Shown piece by piece: positions 44,101 through 57,124 of a stretch of 64,000 nucleotides of DNA. The position numbers were made by a program, and so were the translations under genes. This DNA comes from Aurelia coerulea (Eukaryota; Cnidaria; Scyphozoa; Semaeostomeae; Ulmaridae), in NCBI GenBank assembly GCA_039566865.1, contig CM076959.1, positions 12,507,501-12,571,500 of the forward strand, read 5' to 3'. A model generated the notes under the pieces. It worked only from the letters and a program-made list of their open reading frames with translations. It did not search any database and was not told the origin of the DNA. Each line of letters starts with the position of its first letter. The stretch's first letter is position 1.

Positions 44101-44539
44101 CGTGAGAGGGACTGAAGAGATGCACTTTGGGCAAGTTTACTCTTTTATAAGAAGATTAATATCATATCGAGAATTTACAATCTACTTGAGAGGACACATG
44201 AAATGCAAAATTATGTTTTATTAGGAAAACTTTGAACTGAGCTAACATTAGATTTGATTTTAGATGTTGATTTTACATTGAAGACAGAGCAGCGCCTGAT
44301 GAATTTGAATTCTGAATCGTTGCATTGCTGAATAGATTGCCTGACAGCACTGAAGTTTTGAACTATGAATATGAGAAATGTACTTGATGGAGAAATGCAC
44401 TTATGATTGGCTTGCTTATTGGAACTACTCTGATTCGACTTCACTTTGGATTATGTTCAAAATTTTAGCTTACTGTGATTCAATTTATGATTATCATCGC
44501 CTCGAATCATCGTGGTAGAAACGTTAAAAAAAGTTTAGC

Positions 44540-45115
44540 AGCTTACTTTACTATTTAAATCAGAGGCAATAAAACGTTTAAACACTGGGTGAAGAATGTA
44601 TGTGTTATTATTGTTTTGCTTCCAAACAGTAACAGTTGGCATAAGGATTTTGAATCCATTGATGTAATATCAATCCCGGGAATGTCAGAAAGTTGACCAA
44701 GGAGATCTCTTCGCATCGTGTCAAAACGAGGGCAGTGCAGGAGAAAGTGTTCATTATCCTCTACCGCTTCGCCACAGGCGCAGCAAGGGTTTATACAGTC
44801 AAATCTATGTCTGAATTTATGTTCATTAAGAGCACTAAATTTCAATCGAATTTTAGTCAGGTATCTAACACCATCTATATCAGAAATGTTGTACATGGAG
44901 TTTGTCACAGGTTTTATAATTTGAAGCAGTTTTTGTTTAAACTCAGAAATGGACCTTGAATTTTTGATCTCGTCGTCGAGTAAATTCCACTCATGGAGTG
45001 TGCTCTGGAAATACGTGTTTGAAAAGCGAACAGTTCGTACAATATTTTGATCGTAAACCCGCGGATTTCTAAGATTGTACAATATTTGACGCTCCGGAGG
45101 GATTTCAGAAAACAA
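44540..45115 (-). pseudogene. LINE ORF2 C-terminal fragment with CCHC-like end
   Basis: A 186-codon frame with LRNPRVYDQN, TYFQSTLHEWNLLD, then RLKFSALNEHKFRHRF and C-x2-C-x5-...-H-x4-C (CCACGEAVEDNEHFLLHC), a zinc-knuckle-like end seen in several invertebrate LINE ORF2 proteins. It stops 44555. No RT palm upstream. A related tail occurs at 56541-56790. Confidence 0.65.
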
Positions 45116-45119
45116 AAGA

Positions 45120-46890
45120 AGGCTTGAAAATTACCTGTCCTATACCAATCTCAAAATATGAATCGGGGGAGAAGCCCGATCCCCCGTTCTCATGTTGGCC
45201 CCATCAGTTTCAGCGTTATGTCTCCAGCCCTTCTCTTTGTGGTTTGAGCAAAACGCTGTTAATCTTTTGGGAAGCAGATGTTAAAACACGGCAACTATGA
45301 AGATCAAATGTTAGCCTATTATACATGCCTATCTAGTTTGGCCTAATGATTAAAAATCAACAACGGTCGCAATATACCTCCAGTCCTTTGTTAACTAAAG
45401 CCAAAGGCGCGTTTTCAAATTTAAGGCCTAACGAAACCAGTTATGGAGCCTTGCAGATCGCTGCTTACAGTGAGCTGGACAATTTCGATTATTTGAAAGG
45501 AGATGAACACAGAAGAGGAGCAAACATTGTGGTTTTATCATTTAATTGATGCTAAGCATGCTTTACTTAACAAAGGATTGGAGGTATATTGAGAAGGTTG
45601 TTGACCCCAGACAGACCTCTATTGTTGCTGACCCTACTTCGTTGATTTTCAGCCGTCCAATTCAATCCTTTCGACAGGATTGAAATCTTTGAACTATGAT
45701 TAATATCCTCACAGACAATAGTCTATTTCTGGTTTGGAATGCGGGTGGATCAGGGACGGGTAATTAATTCTTGCTTGGGTGGGGCTGGAAGACATTTACA
45801 AATATTTGTTAGAATGTTCGTAAACCCTCTATGATTTTTCTTGACATTTTTGTTGCCCCCCTCCAACATTGCAGGAAATATTTTCAGCCCACCTCCCAGT
45901 GCATATATGTATGGCAATCACTATACTGTCTTAATTTCAACTGCATGAAGGAGATTTACATCCACACAGCCGCTTGTATGTACGAGAAAAATATTATTTC
46001 AAATGTGATGGGAAAAAAGCAAGCAGTTGCATTAGGAATTAAGGATGAACTAGCTTTTTGATTGAAAATAACTTACTTCCTGAAGAACCAGCCTTTTAAA
46101 ACTCTACATGACTTACAGTATCTCAAATGATTTTCATACCCCCCTCTCTAAAATTTGCGTTATCATTCGTCCCCCCCTCTCTTTAAGTAGGTAAAATTTA
46201 GGTATTAGATATTAATCCCATTACAGATTTGTCTTCCACGTCCTCTAAGGCAAACTATAATGACCGGTTCCCTAACGTTTCTTAGTTACTTGATTGAAAT
46301 ATTTGAACAATGATTTCATATCTATGATTACAGACAAAGCAGGAAAAATGCTTTGAATCACCGATATCGAAACAAAAGATAATGCTGTCTTATGATGAAC
46401 TGATGGATAAACACAGGAATGTGCTTCATCGCTTACATATATACCGGGAAGCATTTCGTTTTTCTTGCACTCAGATTCCCTGTTGCTTTCTTGACGAATC
46501 TCCTCCAGCATGGGTTTTTCTCTGCAGCTCTGAATATTGAATCTCTGGCGAGCTTCGGAAGTACATTTTCTCCAATAGACTCTGGATATGTTGCTGTGGT
46601 CATCCTTGACAAAGCTGCATGAAGCATTTTTTTCCTGAACTAAAAATTTATGAAAGTTTGAAAATAAGCCATTTAATTTTTATTATTAACTGTTGTAATG
46701 GCTCTGGTGATCTGTTACGGAACCCTTGAAGATCACTACCTTGTTTGAACTTATTCTTATCTTATTCATGAGACTCTAGTCAGTGGACATGTCTGTGCAG
46801 TAGTCAGGAGGTCCTTCCCGAATTCAATGCAGTATTCAGGAGTCAGGAGGTCATTTCCGAATTCGATTCAGAACAGATTTGTCAATTTTA
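45120..46890. other. Intron sequence, nothing supported
   Basis: No element boundary, RNA gene or credible ORF was recognised. The short open frames here (for example 45346-45549, 46272-46511) lack motifs. Confidence 0.5.
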
Positions 46891-46899
46891 ATTCAATTT

Positions 46900-47520
46900 A
46901 TAATATTCATCCACAAAAACCCTACTAGCTATTAAAAAAAAACAACAAAACCATAATATCCTAAATACTATAATAAAAAATTTAAAATACAAAGCTACAG
47001 AATGCTGTTCTTCCTAGGGATCGTGCTTTGGGAATCATTGCTGACTAAGCAACAAATCCTTGAATTTCTTTTTGAAAGTGTGAATGGTAGGACTAGTTCT
47101 GAATATGTTCAATGGAATTTCATTGCAAACTTTGACTGCTGAATAATGGAAACTCCTCTTTGAAAATTCCAAATTTTACATCGGCACCACTTGGCACGTC
47201 GATATCTGACGAGTTTCTTAACGGATAGTTAGATAGCTGTGACGGCACGAATCATTATTTATCTTATAAATCATGATAGCCCTATCATATTTAATCAACC
47301 TTGAAACAAACAGCCAAGTGCATTTCCAGCCATCTTTTAATCTGGAGTGCAAGCTCTGTTCTGCAGACGCTGAAGGTGATCAAGTTTGGTGTCAGACAAA
47401 CTACAAATGAAATCATTACAGTATCGTAAATGACTCTCAAGCAGTGCCCTGTAAACTTGATCCAGCTTTGTCTTCTTGTGACCATACATGAGAGGATATT
47501 CCTAATTTCGCCTTGAATTG
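46900..47520 (-). pseudogene. LINE RT C-terminal fragment
   Basis: Broken minus-strand frames give AIMIYKINND near 47265, then RSFHYSAVKVCNEIPLNIF near 47130 and a TFKKKFKDLLLSQ end near 47060: the recurrent C-terminal tail of CR1/L2-group RTs. Heavily frameshifted. Confidence 0.55.
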
Positions 47521-47753
47521 AATGCCCCTTTAACGTTGAATCATTTTTGTCATTTCTTCAAATTCTGGGATTGGGTATAAATTTCTGACCTATATTCTAG
47601 GATAGAGTATCAATATCTGACCAAAAATTCTGGGAATGGGGTCATAATAGAAATCCTGGCGGCACACACCCTGTATGAATTTTTTTTTAGTGCAGTACCC
47701 CCCCCCCCCCCGTGCATATATCAACTATGAATAGAGTCGATTCTAACTCGTTG

Positions 47754-48240
47754 TTATCGTGCAGTAAGGTAGCTGTGGAGCATTCTGAGGCTACCCAAGT
47801 CAAAACAATAGGTCTCTAGTTTTGCTATAAGGAGATCATGAGATAGGCAATCATACGCTTTGGAAAGTTCCATAAATACCATTCCAGCTATATCAGGTTT
47901 GTCAAGACACTTGCCACATCGTTCTATCAACCTCATCAGGGCATCTTGTGTCCCATATTTTCACGAAAACCACACAACAAATCTGACAGATATTGGCTAA
48001 TGTGAGGTAGCATTTGTTTTGAGAGAAGTCTTTCATGAATTTTTGACATAGAAGAAATAATACTTGTTGGCCTGTAATTAACATCGATCGTGTATTCGCC
48101 ATTTTAAAAATTGTTGAGACGTGTGCAAGCTTTAAGACGTCTGGAAAGACATTCGTATCTATTGCGTTGTATATATTATATGCTATCTCCTTATAGCAAG
48201 AGTTGAGGCTAATTTCAATCGGGGAGCAATACACGGGAGA
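47754..48240 (-). pseudogene. CR1/jockey-like LINE RT fragment
   Basis: Frames on the minus strand carry SPVYCSPIEI and DTNVFPDVLKLAHVSTIFK (48230-48090), then RLIERCGKCL and FMELSKAYDCLSHDLLIAKL (47935-47810). The fragment ends before the catalytic YADD box. A 14-base C run lies downstream near 47698-47711. Confidence 0.6.
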
Positions 48241-48599
48241 GGAATCGCGCATTGAGTTGAATTCTGCGATGTGATATACGCCTCTTTTGCAGCGCATCGC
48301 GCACTTTGTAGAGAAAACAAGATGGAAGCTGATGTTTGGACGGACAGTGCATCTCATTTTTGGATTGAATTTCAACAACAATGGTAACCATTTTAGGCTA
48401 TGGTAGACATTTGGTATCAGGAATTGGCTGCAGCAGTTAAGTTTTTTCAGCAGTGCTTAGGCCAGCAAATCTTTTGCATCACGCTTCAAACATGCATTTG
48501 TGAAAAGTTCACCCTGCCCAACCCCGTCCCAACTCTGAGCAATTTGAGATATTCACGGATAGCCATTGGCAACAAGTCTTGTGCAAAATGTTTCTGAAA

Positions 48600-49130
48600 T
48601 ATTATAAGACTCGCGAGACATTTTGGTTTTTTTTCAGGGTACTACTTGCACCGATTGTGCTTTTGTCCTATTTTCGTGCCTCGGCAACATTCTGAGATTC
48701 CAATCGACTAGAAACTCACGCAATTTTGAGTTATTTCAATCAATCGAATGAGGGTCGGGCGGTTTATAAAATAGCGAGGCAAGTAGAAATGATGTCCAAC
48801 CTTTGCTTGCTAAGACAAACCCATTTCAATCCTTCTTCTTGTCTTCTTCCCAATCGTTCTCCACAGCATAAATCTCGTTGCTAGGCAAGCCAAATCATCT
48901 AGCTCCGTTGCTACGTCAACGCATATCACATCGCAGACAGCGCCAGCGCCAGCGCGCCTTTCCTCCCCAGTGTAAAGCTCCCTGATATTGATTTATCAGT
49001 AGGTACCGCTCCAGTGTTTTTAATGGCATTCATCTTTTGAATTTCACTGAAAACCGTACAGTAGAAGGTTCTATATGTGAGAATACAAACTTTTCTTGTG
49101 CATTAACCATACCCTTAATCCTTAATATAC
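48600..49130. other. Intron sequence, nothing supported
   Basis: No recognisable coding, RNA or repeat structure apart from a GC-rich patch with CAGCGCCAGCGCCAGCGCG near 48940-48957. Confidence 0.5.
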
Positions 49131-49132
49131 TA

Positions 49133-50107
49133 CAGGGTATCCCAGAAAAAATGTTCGACGTTTGATCAAATGCTAAAAAATAACGATAAAATGTACAGGC
49201 TCCTTGTTAGATAACCCTGTTAGATTTTGAACAGAAGAATTCACGCTAAGAATTCCGCTAAGAATTCACGGAGTTCCAACCTTTCAAGTTCAAGTTTGTG
49301 CGAAAGCTGAAACCAGACGCCCCTAAATGACTTGTTATCCAAAAAGACGTCCTAAAGTTGAGGAAAAAGAAGACTTTCCAATGCCTTACCTCTTTTTTTT
49401 TCTTTTTTTTATATCCATTAAAAAGTTACAATACATAAATATAAGCAACGCTACTTACAAAATTACTTTACAATACTACTCGGACGATACCCCGAGGAGC
49501 AAAAGACTATGACTACCCCGGGGCCATAGACACAGATGTTAAAAATAAACTACTATAGTCTGTCTCAAATTACATGCCACGAGAAATGTCTGCGATCAAT
49601 TCGAATTTAAGAAGGGTGGTTTAGGTGCCTTACCTCTCGTCGATATCAGAGCAAAGCAAATGGGACTTCCAAAGTTATTTAATTCTTGTAACCGTTAACA
49701 AAGTTTACTTAAGAATACAAGTGTCTAAACATGGAATGAAAACTTAATCAATGAGAGACCGGGCAATTCCAAACTGTGCTGAACAGGGGAGCGTCCATAA
49801 CCCTTATTCAATGTTATGAAAAGCTAGTTCATGGAAAGTGCTTTTGAAAGTCCATTTGATTTGCTTTGAATAAACGAGACTCTACTTTCACAAAATATGC
49901 AATTTGGGGCGTCTTGTTTCAACTTTCGCACAAGCTTGAACTTCGAAAGCTCGTAACTCCATGAATATTTAGCCGATTTGGTAGCTTCTAGTGTCTAAAA
50001 CTAATTTAAATTCTCAGCAATATGGTTATTTAACCATGTAGCCCGTTCCCTGTTTTGTTATTTTTCAATATTTAATCAAACGTCGAAAAAAATTTTGGGA
50101 CACACTG
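49133..50107. mobile_element. TA-flanked (mariner-type) foldback MITE
   Basis: 975 bp between TA (49131-49132) and TA (50108-50109). Ends are CAGGGTATCCCAGAAAAAAT and, inverted, CAGTGTGTCCCAAAATTTTT. Long inner inverted repeats: GTGCGAAAGCTGAAACCAGA near 49298 against TTTCAACTTTCGCAC near 49915. No transposase. Confidence 0.8.
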
Positions 50108-50109
50108 TA

Positions 50110-51270
50110 GGAGTAGGATGAGTTAAGTATGCTTGTATGCAATCTTGGACAGGGTCACCCATCATTTGCACGGATTCTTTTGGTACCTTTGCAATCTTTA
50201 ATGTTATGGCATTGTGAATTCTCCCGGTATATCGATTAAGTCCTTCATAAAAGAGTTACCGATGAGTACATTACGAGATCCCCGTCTCATAAAGTATACC
50301 AAGAAGATTCTCCCATCAGGGGGCCTGCAGAAAATGTAAAGACGATTTGTTGAGCTGCACTGGAGTTATTGCTGCTATTGCTGCTCATTTGCTCAGTTGA
50401 GCCATGATTGAACTCGCTTGCTCTTAGCTGATATACAGTAACCTTTTCTAAGTGCTCAAAGGACAGTGAATGAAATCTTCGCCTTGTCGAAACAAACGTG
50501 CTTTTAGCTTCTTTTAGGAATACATGCAGTGCAGAAGCGTTTTCTTATCGAAGAGTCACATCACGGGATGACCTTATCAGGGAAACCACGTTTTCGCCCA
50601 CCCTGGCTAACTTCGAAACACCATTTGAAAGTACACCTTTTAACTATCTTGTTTACTTGTACATGTAAGATTTTTACAATTCAGTTTTTCAGGCAGTAAT
50701 TTCTACAATGCCCCCAAAAGATTTTGGAGCACTTAGGCCATTTCCTGAAAATACGCATTTCTATCCATAGAGGTTATTTTAAACACCCACTCACCCCCAA
50801 AACAATGTTGATTTGCAAGGTTATTGTTGCAGGATTCCATTAGAGTTGCCAATCGTTCTGTTCTCCCTATTTCATCGTGAAAGAGCAACACCGTTTTGAG
50901 AGTAGAGATGGAGAAATTGCAAAACGAGGCAACATTAACAGACTTGTTCCAAGACTTTTGGCAAGCATTGTAGCTGAAATATGCTACCTGTATAAATATT
51001 CAAAAATATTGCAAAGCTTCTCGCATTTAGAAAGTAGATAATGATTTATTTCATGTGACAGGATTTAGTGATGGAGATTAAATGGATTTAGTGATGTAAA
51101 TACTTACCGTATGAACAAACATACTGTGACTTATTCCCAGGAATATTCTGGCCCAAAGAATCTCCTGAGGAAAACTGATCCCTCAGAGATCTTTGGATGG
51201 ATCTTTTTCTTCTACATGCTTGTTTTCCTCCTGTGGAAGGAATGCAGACAACTGTATTTATAATTTGAAT
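50110..51270. other. Intron sequence, nothing supported
   Basis: I see no element ends, RNA genes or meaningful ORFs. Confidence 0.5.
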
Positions 51271-51469
51271 TTCTATTTAATTTTCTCGGGTGACGTTGTG
51301 CCATAAACGAATGTACCATGTTTTTCTATATTTTCTTTTTTCTCATATCTTAATTTTTCTGTATTAAAATATGAGAAAAAGGGCATATTATCAATATCAT
51401 GAAAGATTAGCGGTGCAGTCTGAAGGGATGTTACAAAGATTAGAGTATGCCATCTCTTGGATAAAGATT

Positions 51470-51958
51470 GGATCAAAATTTGATCAATTTAAAGTCGATA
51501 TAGCTTTGTTCACACTGCCGGCTATTTTCTTTGCTTGAAGATCATTAGGAGATCTTCTTCACCAGAGTCTTGGGTGTCTTGATCGTTATTAATGTTATTG
51601 AAATGGGCTTTTAGGCGAAGACGGCGAAAAAAGGATTCAGTGTCATGTTTAGATTGAAATTCATCAGCTGTCTACTTAACTCCAACGAATTTAAGTCCTT
51701 TACTTAAGAAATTTCTTTCGTCCTGAGTTAATGGCAATTCTGGTGGGATGGTTTGCACAATATTGTGTGGAATCGTTGATACTATTTCGGTATTATCACT
51801 ATACTTAACAGATACAAGTTCCTTGAATTTATCTTCTTTTGTTTGTTTAAGGGCATCATAAAATAATTGGTTAAGTTCATGAATCTTTTGACGAATAGTC
51901 TTCAAAGTTAATGCATAAGTTTCGTAAACAATTGGCCAGCAATGGTAGCTTATCAGAA
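51470..51958 (-). pseudogene. Penelope-like element, N-terminal fragment
   Basis: The minus strand reads KIHELNQLFYDALKQ, then ELPLTQDERNFLSKGLKFV (about 51700-51675), one stop, then FFRRLRLKAHF near 51620. The L-S-K-G-L-x-F-V segment followed by an F-F-R-R-L-R-L motif is typical of the region before the RT in Penelope-like proteins. The RT core is absent. It ends against the hAT terminus at 51959. Confidence 0.65.
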
Positions 51959-53640
51959 CAGGGGCGCAAATGAGGGGGGTGTGGGGGGTGTGACACCCCC
52001 CAATAATTTCATAACTCGGTCCCAATCGCTATTTTAAAGTGATAAAATCGGTCCAGATCCGGCTCTGAACTTGAACCTGAATTTTTCAGGACGTAGATAC
52101 TCGAAATGCAAAGATTTCTGTGTTAGCTGCCTTTTGTTTTTTCGTAGAAACTAAGTTTACAGAAAGAAATCCTCGAGATTCCTTTACAACCGTAGAGAGA
52201 ATGGCTGGGTATAAGTCGGGTAAGGGATGCCTTCTGAGCCAAAGTAGAGGATGTTTCTTCAAAAATTTTCTTCGTGCTCCAAGTTATGGGATAACTGTTA
52301 CAAAACTATCAACGTTCCCTCGTTGCTAATGGCAAGCTTGATATTGGGAGATGCATTCTAAGTCAAAGTAGAGACTGTTCCTTCGAAAATTTTCTTCGTG
52401 CTCCGATTTTTAGGATAACTACCGGGTGCGCCAAAATAAGCTATGCACGTTTGGCAGGCCACAATAAATCGTACACTGGACCGATTTTGAAGATTTTGGA
52501 CTCATTCGTTAGCAGAAAACCTGAATTAGATACCGAGATTTTTTGCACATTTTTTCAATTTCAGTTTCTAGAGCCAGAAGCGAGTTTCCTAAGACTTTTG
52601 TTTTCGAAAACACAGAAGACGGTCAAAAACATCGATAAAATTTTCTAAAAAATCGACATGAATGGACAAAGAGAGAACTTTTTCGTGGTGATTTGCGATC
52701 TAAAAAATCGACCAATTGTAATCTGCTGTACCAGAGTTCATACTGAACCCCCAAATCACCCTGAAAACGTTCTCTCTTTGTTTATTCATGTTGGAACTTT
52801 TAAAATTTGATCGACGTTTTTTTATCGTACTCAATATTTTCGAAAACGAACATTTAAGAAACTCGCTTCTAGCTCTAAGAACTGAAAACAGAAAAATTTG
52901 CAAAAAGTCCTAGAATCTAATTCAGGCTTCTGTTAAATATTTAAGTCATAAATCTTCAAAATCGGTCCAGTGTTCAAAATATTGTGGCCTGCCAAACGTG
53001 CATAGTTTATTTTGGCGCATCCGATATCAAAGAACTATCAAGGTTTACTCGCTGCTAATGGCAAGCATGATATTGGGAGATGCATTTTAAACGAAAGCAA
53101 AGGATGTTTCTTCAAAAATTTCCTTCGTGCTCTGATTTATAGGATAACTCACAGGATAACTGTCACAAAACTATCAAGGCTTACTCGCTGCTAAGGGCAA
53201 GCATGATATTGGGAGATGCATTCCACGCCAAAGTAAAGGGTGTGGCCCAAAAAAATTTCCTGGCCTCCAGGCCCATGCAATTCCCTGCCTCCCTCTTAAT
53301 TTACACTTGCCACGCCACTTATTGATTCCATATGAGCAATCATGCATGCCTAAAAACATGGCTATTCTGTGAAATTTTGACTGGATAATTCAGGGCAGAT
53401 GGCTAAGATGCTAGCCAGAGACAACTTGATGTCGAAAACTGTCTGTTTAATTCCGTTTCAATCGTTGGGAAAACACTATGTCGGTTACAGTTGTATTGTC
53501 GGTAAATTATGGCAGATACGAAAACTTTATTTTTCATACATTTGCAGCAACATTTATTTCGCAAAAATCGGTCCCGCGTGGAAGAAACTCGGTCCTTTGA
53601 ACACACACCCCCCTCAAAAAAATTTGCATTTGCGTCCCTG
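51959..53640. mobile_element. hAT-type composite element
   Basis: Ends CAGGGGCGCAAATG and, inverted, CAGGGACGCAAATG. The 8-bp flanks TATCAGAA / ATTCAGAA agree at 6 of 8. It contains diverged 124-bp-type units (52210-52420 and 53030-53250) and an inner CCACGCCACT end near 53312, meaning an inner hAT like 14430-16324. The TA foldback 52422-53024 sits inside that. Three nested layers and no transposase. Confidence 0.78.
52422..53024. mobile_element. TA-flanked foldback, second copy of palindrome-centre family
   Basis: 603 bp with TA on both sides (52420-52421, 53025-53026). Ends CCGGGTGCGCCAAAATAAGC and complement. The arms match 19370-19680 and 19960-20255 closely, but the loop is only about 30 bp. 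This shows the ancestral short-loop form of the element at 19370-20255. Confidence 0.88.
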
Positions 53641-54627
53641 ATTCAGAACTCAATTGGGCAGTATCTTTACAACATTCTCCTCAGCATCTCTGATGACCAA
53701 ATCTCCACGTCTATCTTCTACAAAGCTACAGATTCCCATTGCCTCCTTAACTACGAATCATCACATCCGAAGAAATGCAAAGACTCCATCCCTTACTTGC
53801 AACTCCGCCGTCTCCGCCGTATTTGTTCAAATGATGATGATTTCAGTTCAAAAGCAGAGGAAACGTCTTCTTTCTTCAAACAAAACAAGTACCATGACCA
53901 CATCACCCAAGCAGCTTTCAATAAAGTTAAGGATCTTTCTCAAGGCGAAGCCCTCCAACCTTCTAACATAGAAAACAGCAACAACCGCATTCTTTTCACC
54001 CTGACCTACCACCCTTTTAACAACAATGTAAAGAACATAATTTATAGCAACTTCAACCTTCTAACCAACGACACAGAAACAAATAACCTCTTCATTGCAC
54101 CTCCACTTATGACTTTTCGCAGAGACAAGAATTTAAAGGACTCCCTAGTCAAAACCAACCTAGCAACCTCACAACTGCCTGGTACTTTCCCTTGCCAACA
54201 TCGCCTCTGTCAGACCTGCACCCACATCAACCAATCGACCACTATCACCAACCAAAACCGAACCTTCAATATCAGATCTAACTTTACCTGTTCATCATCC
54301 TGCGTTATCTATTGTATCGTCTGCACCAAATGTCAATCTTTCTACATCGGCGAAACCTCCCGACAAATCAACAACCGTTTTGGGGAACATAAACGTAATG
54401 TAAGAAACAAGATCCACCTCGATGAAAACCATGAAAACGATCCAGACAGCAACATATCCAGACATTACAACTCAGGAAGCCATTCAACTGCCGACATGTC
54501 CATTCTTGGCTTATTATATGCACCTCAAGACACCACCAAATGCAAGACCTGTGAGAAACGTTTAATTTTTAACTTAAAACCTCTTTATCCTAATGGACTA
54601 AATAAGCAATTTACTTATCTGCAATAG
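53641..54627 (+). pseudogene. Penelope-like element, RT end plus GIY-YIG endonuclease
   Basis: Reads IFYKATDSHCLLNYESSHPKKC near 53710, LRRLRRICS near 53810 (end of RT), a linker, a C-x4-C-x2-C Cys cluster (HRLCQTCTH near 54205), then a GIY-YIG domain. That domain has VIYCIVCTKCQSFYIGETSR near 54304, R-F-x-E-H near 54378, and SRHYNSGSH near 54460. The GIY-YIG nuclease cuts target DNA in Penelope elements. The frame is open to TAG at 54625-54627. The 5' part with the RT core is missing, replaced by the hAT element. Confidence 0.85.
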
Positions 54628-55140
54628 GTCCTTCCTTACTATTTTCTCACATTCCTCCAATTCCCCATTCCCTATTTACGCTACGTCACGGTGCATCTCA
54701 CATTCCTTCCTATTTGTCGAATCTTCTCTTCTCTTTGCTCGGATCGATTGATTTCGCACATCTCCAAAATAAGCGTGCATGTGCTCCTTTTACTCTCCTT
54801 TAATACAAAACACTTGGGATCGAATGCAATGCAAGGACCGTTTCCTCAAAAGAAAAGTCACTTCAAGAACAATTGAAGTAATTCAAGGTATAAATCTTTT
54901 CAAAAATAAAAAGTAAAGGTCAAAGTCGAAAATTCGTTTGCAAAATGCCTGTTTGTTGTCAAATTATGGTTAGGCCATTTCTCAAAACCTCTGGTTTCAG
55001 GTGCACTCCAAATTTTGACCTTGTGAACTCATATCTCCGGTGTTTGGTGATCGATTTCCAAATGCAACATATGTGCATCTAAGATGAAGACCAACAAATG
55101 TAGCCATGAATTGAAAAAATCCCTAAATATTATCGTTTTG
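54628..55140. other. Intron sequence after Penelope fragment
   Basis: Presumed Penelope 3' UTR followed by unassigned sequence; no features recognised. Confidence 0.4.
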
Positions 55141-55149
55141 TTGCCTTTT

Positions 55150-55185
55150 TGAGTCAAAAGGGGGTACTTTTTTTGAGACACCCGG
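55150..55185. mobile_element. Solo terminus of TA-flanked mariner-type element
   Basis: Reads TTTTTTTGAGACACCCGG then TATA: the complement of a CCGGGTGTCTCAAAAAAA end like that at 38837. The opposite end was not found, so the element is truncated or unrecognised. Confidence 0.5.
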
Positions 55186-55189
55186 TATA

Positions 55190-55997
55190 TATAGCTGGAG
55201 GAGTAGGCCAAAACAAAACGAGGAACGGATAGATATCTGGGGGCAAAGATAACAAAATGTTAGTGTTTTCAAATTGGGATTCAACAAAATTTATCACCAT
55301 GATAAAAGTTTTCCACTTGAATGTATTAAAAGAAGAAAATTCAAATAAATAACAAGGCCATCACTCAATGTAACTGAACTTAGATTTGTCTAAGAAGGAG
55401 TCAAGTTAAAAAAAATTCGCTCCAGTCACTTGTTAAATTTCAAATTACCTTGAAACTAAATTCAAGCGTAGCAATTTTGTTAAGTACATCAAAATCCATA
55501 TAGTAAAGTGTCAACCACTTGCGTGAAGTCTTCCAGGAGGCAAAATTAATTTTAATATGATAAAAGTGTTATCAAGGCCATTCTTACCTTGTAATGGTTT
55601 CTTCCCGTTTCTCCGTTGTGTTTATCCTTCTTGCATTCCTCGCTGAAAACTTTTGTCATGGCGATAAATTTTGCAGAATCCAGATTTGAAAACTATAAAA
55701 TGTTGTTTTCTTTGCTCTAAAAAATCTATCCGTTTCTTATTTTGTTTTGGCCTACTCCTCCAGCCATGATGCCAAAATCTTGTTCAATGCTGTTTGGAGG
55801 TTTTTGCTAATTTATCAAAGACACCAACAAAATAACTTTTCATTTTACTTATGAATGAAAAGCAGACGAATTAACAATTATTTTCCCGCCAAAACACCCG
55901 GAAGAGAAACCTTTAAATGCTGATGCTTTTGTTATGCAAATTTTGTTGATTGGGCTGAAAGACACGTTTGGGCGCCATTTTGGGTAAGGTGGTGCAA

Positions 55998-56031
<34 letters not shown>

Positions 56032-56540
56032 TCAGTGAAAAATTTACAAAACTACAGATAATCTAACAACAACTTAGTAAAGTTAATACAATTTTTTTCA
56101 TAATTCAAAAGAAACTTCTAATAGATACAGCACAAATTGAATTAACAATACGATTACAACATAATACGAAATACGAAAATGATTACAACATAATACGAGA
56201 CGATTCACAAGACGATTTACACAACTATACCACAAGAGGTGTGATCAAGCACATCTCTCCTGCAGCCAACGAGCAACGATGAACAAACAAACACCGACAA
56301 TCTAACAAAACACAGAAGCCGTTTCTATTCCAATTGGAACCCTTAGTGCTTACTTATGAAATAAATCCCTTTGGTAAGGGATATTCAGATGCCGCCAAGG
56401 GCGCTTTAAAGTTTTGGCGCTGTATAGAACAAGGCGGGCTGATATATATCGTTGATCCCTATTGGAATACCTCCGGCACACAGGGATCACATGTTACACG
56501 AAGGACACAAACAAAGAAGACGGAGAAAAAGGGGTGCAGC
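55190..56540. other. Intron sequence with a T30 tract
   Basis: Contains a run of about 30 T at 55999-56028, which may mark a LINE or SINE tail, and GAGGAGTAGGCCAAAACAAA near 55198, whose complement recurs near 55741. Otherwise nothing supported. Confidence 0.5.
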
Positions 56541-56800
56541 TTAATTAAATCTGTTTGTAGTATTAATGTAAATGATTGTTGCCAAGAGAATGTTCTTATT
56601 CGAAGATTCACTAAAGAGATCATTGCCATAGAGTAGGAGTGTGAGCAGTTCTACATCGTTCAACATATTGCAGTTCACTCCATGGGATGCACAAATGGAA
56701 GTTACTCTGTCAAGGAGCACAGTTCTGTGGATAGCGTATTCTTGGCAGAGCAGCATAAAATACTTATGTGAGGTAAGTGTATGTAGGCCTACTTTAAATA
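56541..56800 (-). pseudogene. LINE ORF2 3'-end fragment
   Basis: The frame LLCQEYAIHRTVLLDRVTSI near 56750 with LLYGNDLFSESSNKNILLA near 56610 corresponds to the region after the HFLLHC motif at 44700 (LLLFGSKTI). A second truncated copy of that LINE family, with an ATTATC repeat at its 5' junction (56800-56822). Confidence 0.6.
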
Positions 56801-56984
56801 AATTGATAATGATAATGATAATTGTGAGCTTCATGGGTGTTTCATGTTGATTTGAGAACAGCAAGAAAATGAAATTAAAAATTTTGCTGGCTGTTGTACT
56901 TGAACGAGGAAAGGAAATAAAGCATCAAGTTGAGGCTGCCACAAAAATTGAGTAAGAATCGAGTAAAAGTCGAGAGCATTTGGC

Positions 56985-57075
56985 CACCCTCCGCTCGACA
57001 ATGCTCAACAATGCTCAACAATGCTCAACAATGCTCGACATTGCTCAATTTTTGTCGAGCTCTGCAGAGTGAAAA
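56985..57075. repeat. Short tandem repeat, AATGCTCAAC unit
   Basis: AATGCTCAAC or AATGCTCGAC is repeated about five times at 57000-57045. It is flanked by inverted AAAGTCGAGAGC(A/G)TTTGGCC words at 56968 and 57070, so it probably lies in a small foldback. Confidence 0.6.
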
Positions 57076-57124
57076 GTCGAGAGCGTTTGGCCGGAGCTTA
57101 AAAGACTACTTTGTTTGAAATGAT

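Noticed and set aside
45346..45549. 67-codon plus-strand ORF as a host exon
   Set aside because: No motif, no convincing splice sites, and opposite in strand to the GPCR.
53012..53194. Short ORFs within hAT repeat units (also 52120-52329)
   Set aside because: The frames arise from the 124-bp unit and recur with it; no sign of coding.
56334..56636. 100-codon ORF in the GPCR intron
   Set aside because: No recognisable motif; its end overlaps the antisense of a LINE 3' fragment.
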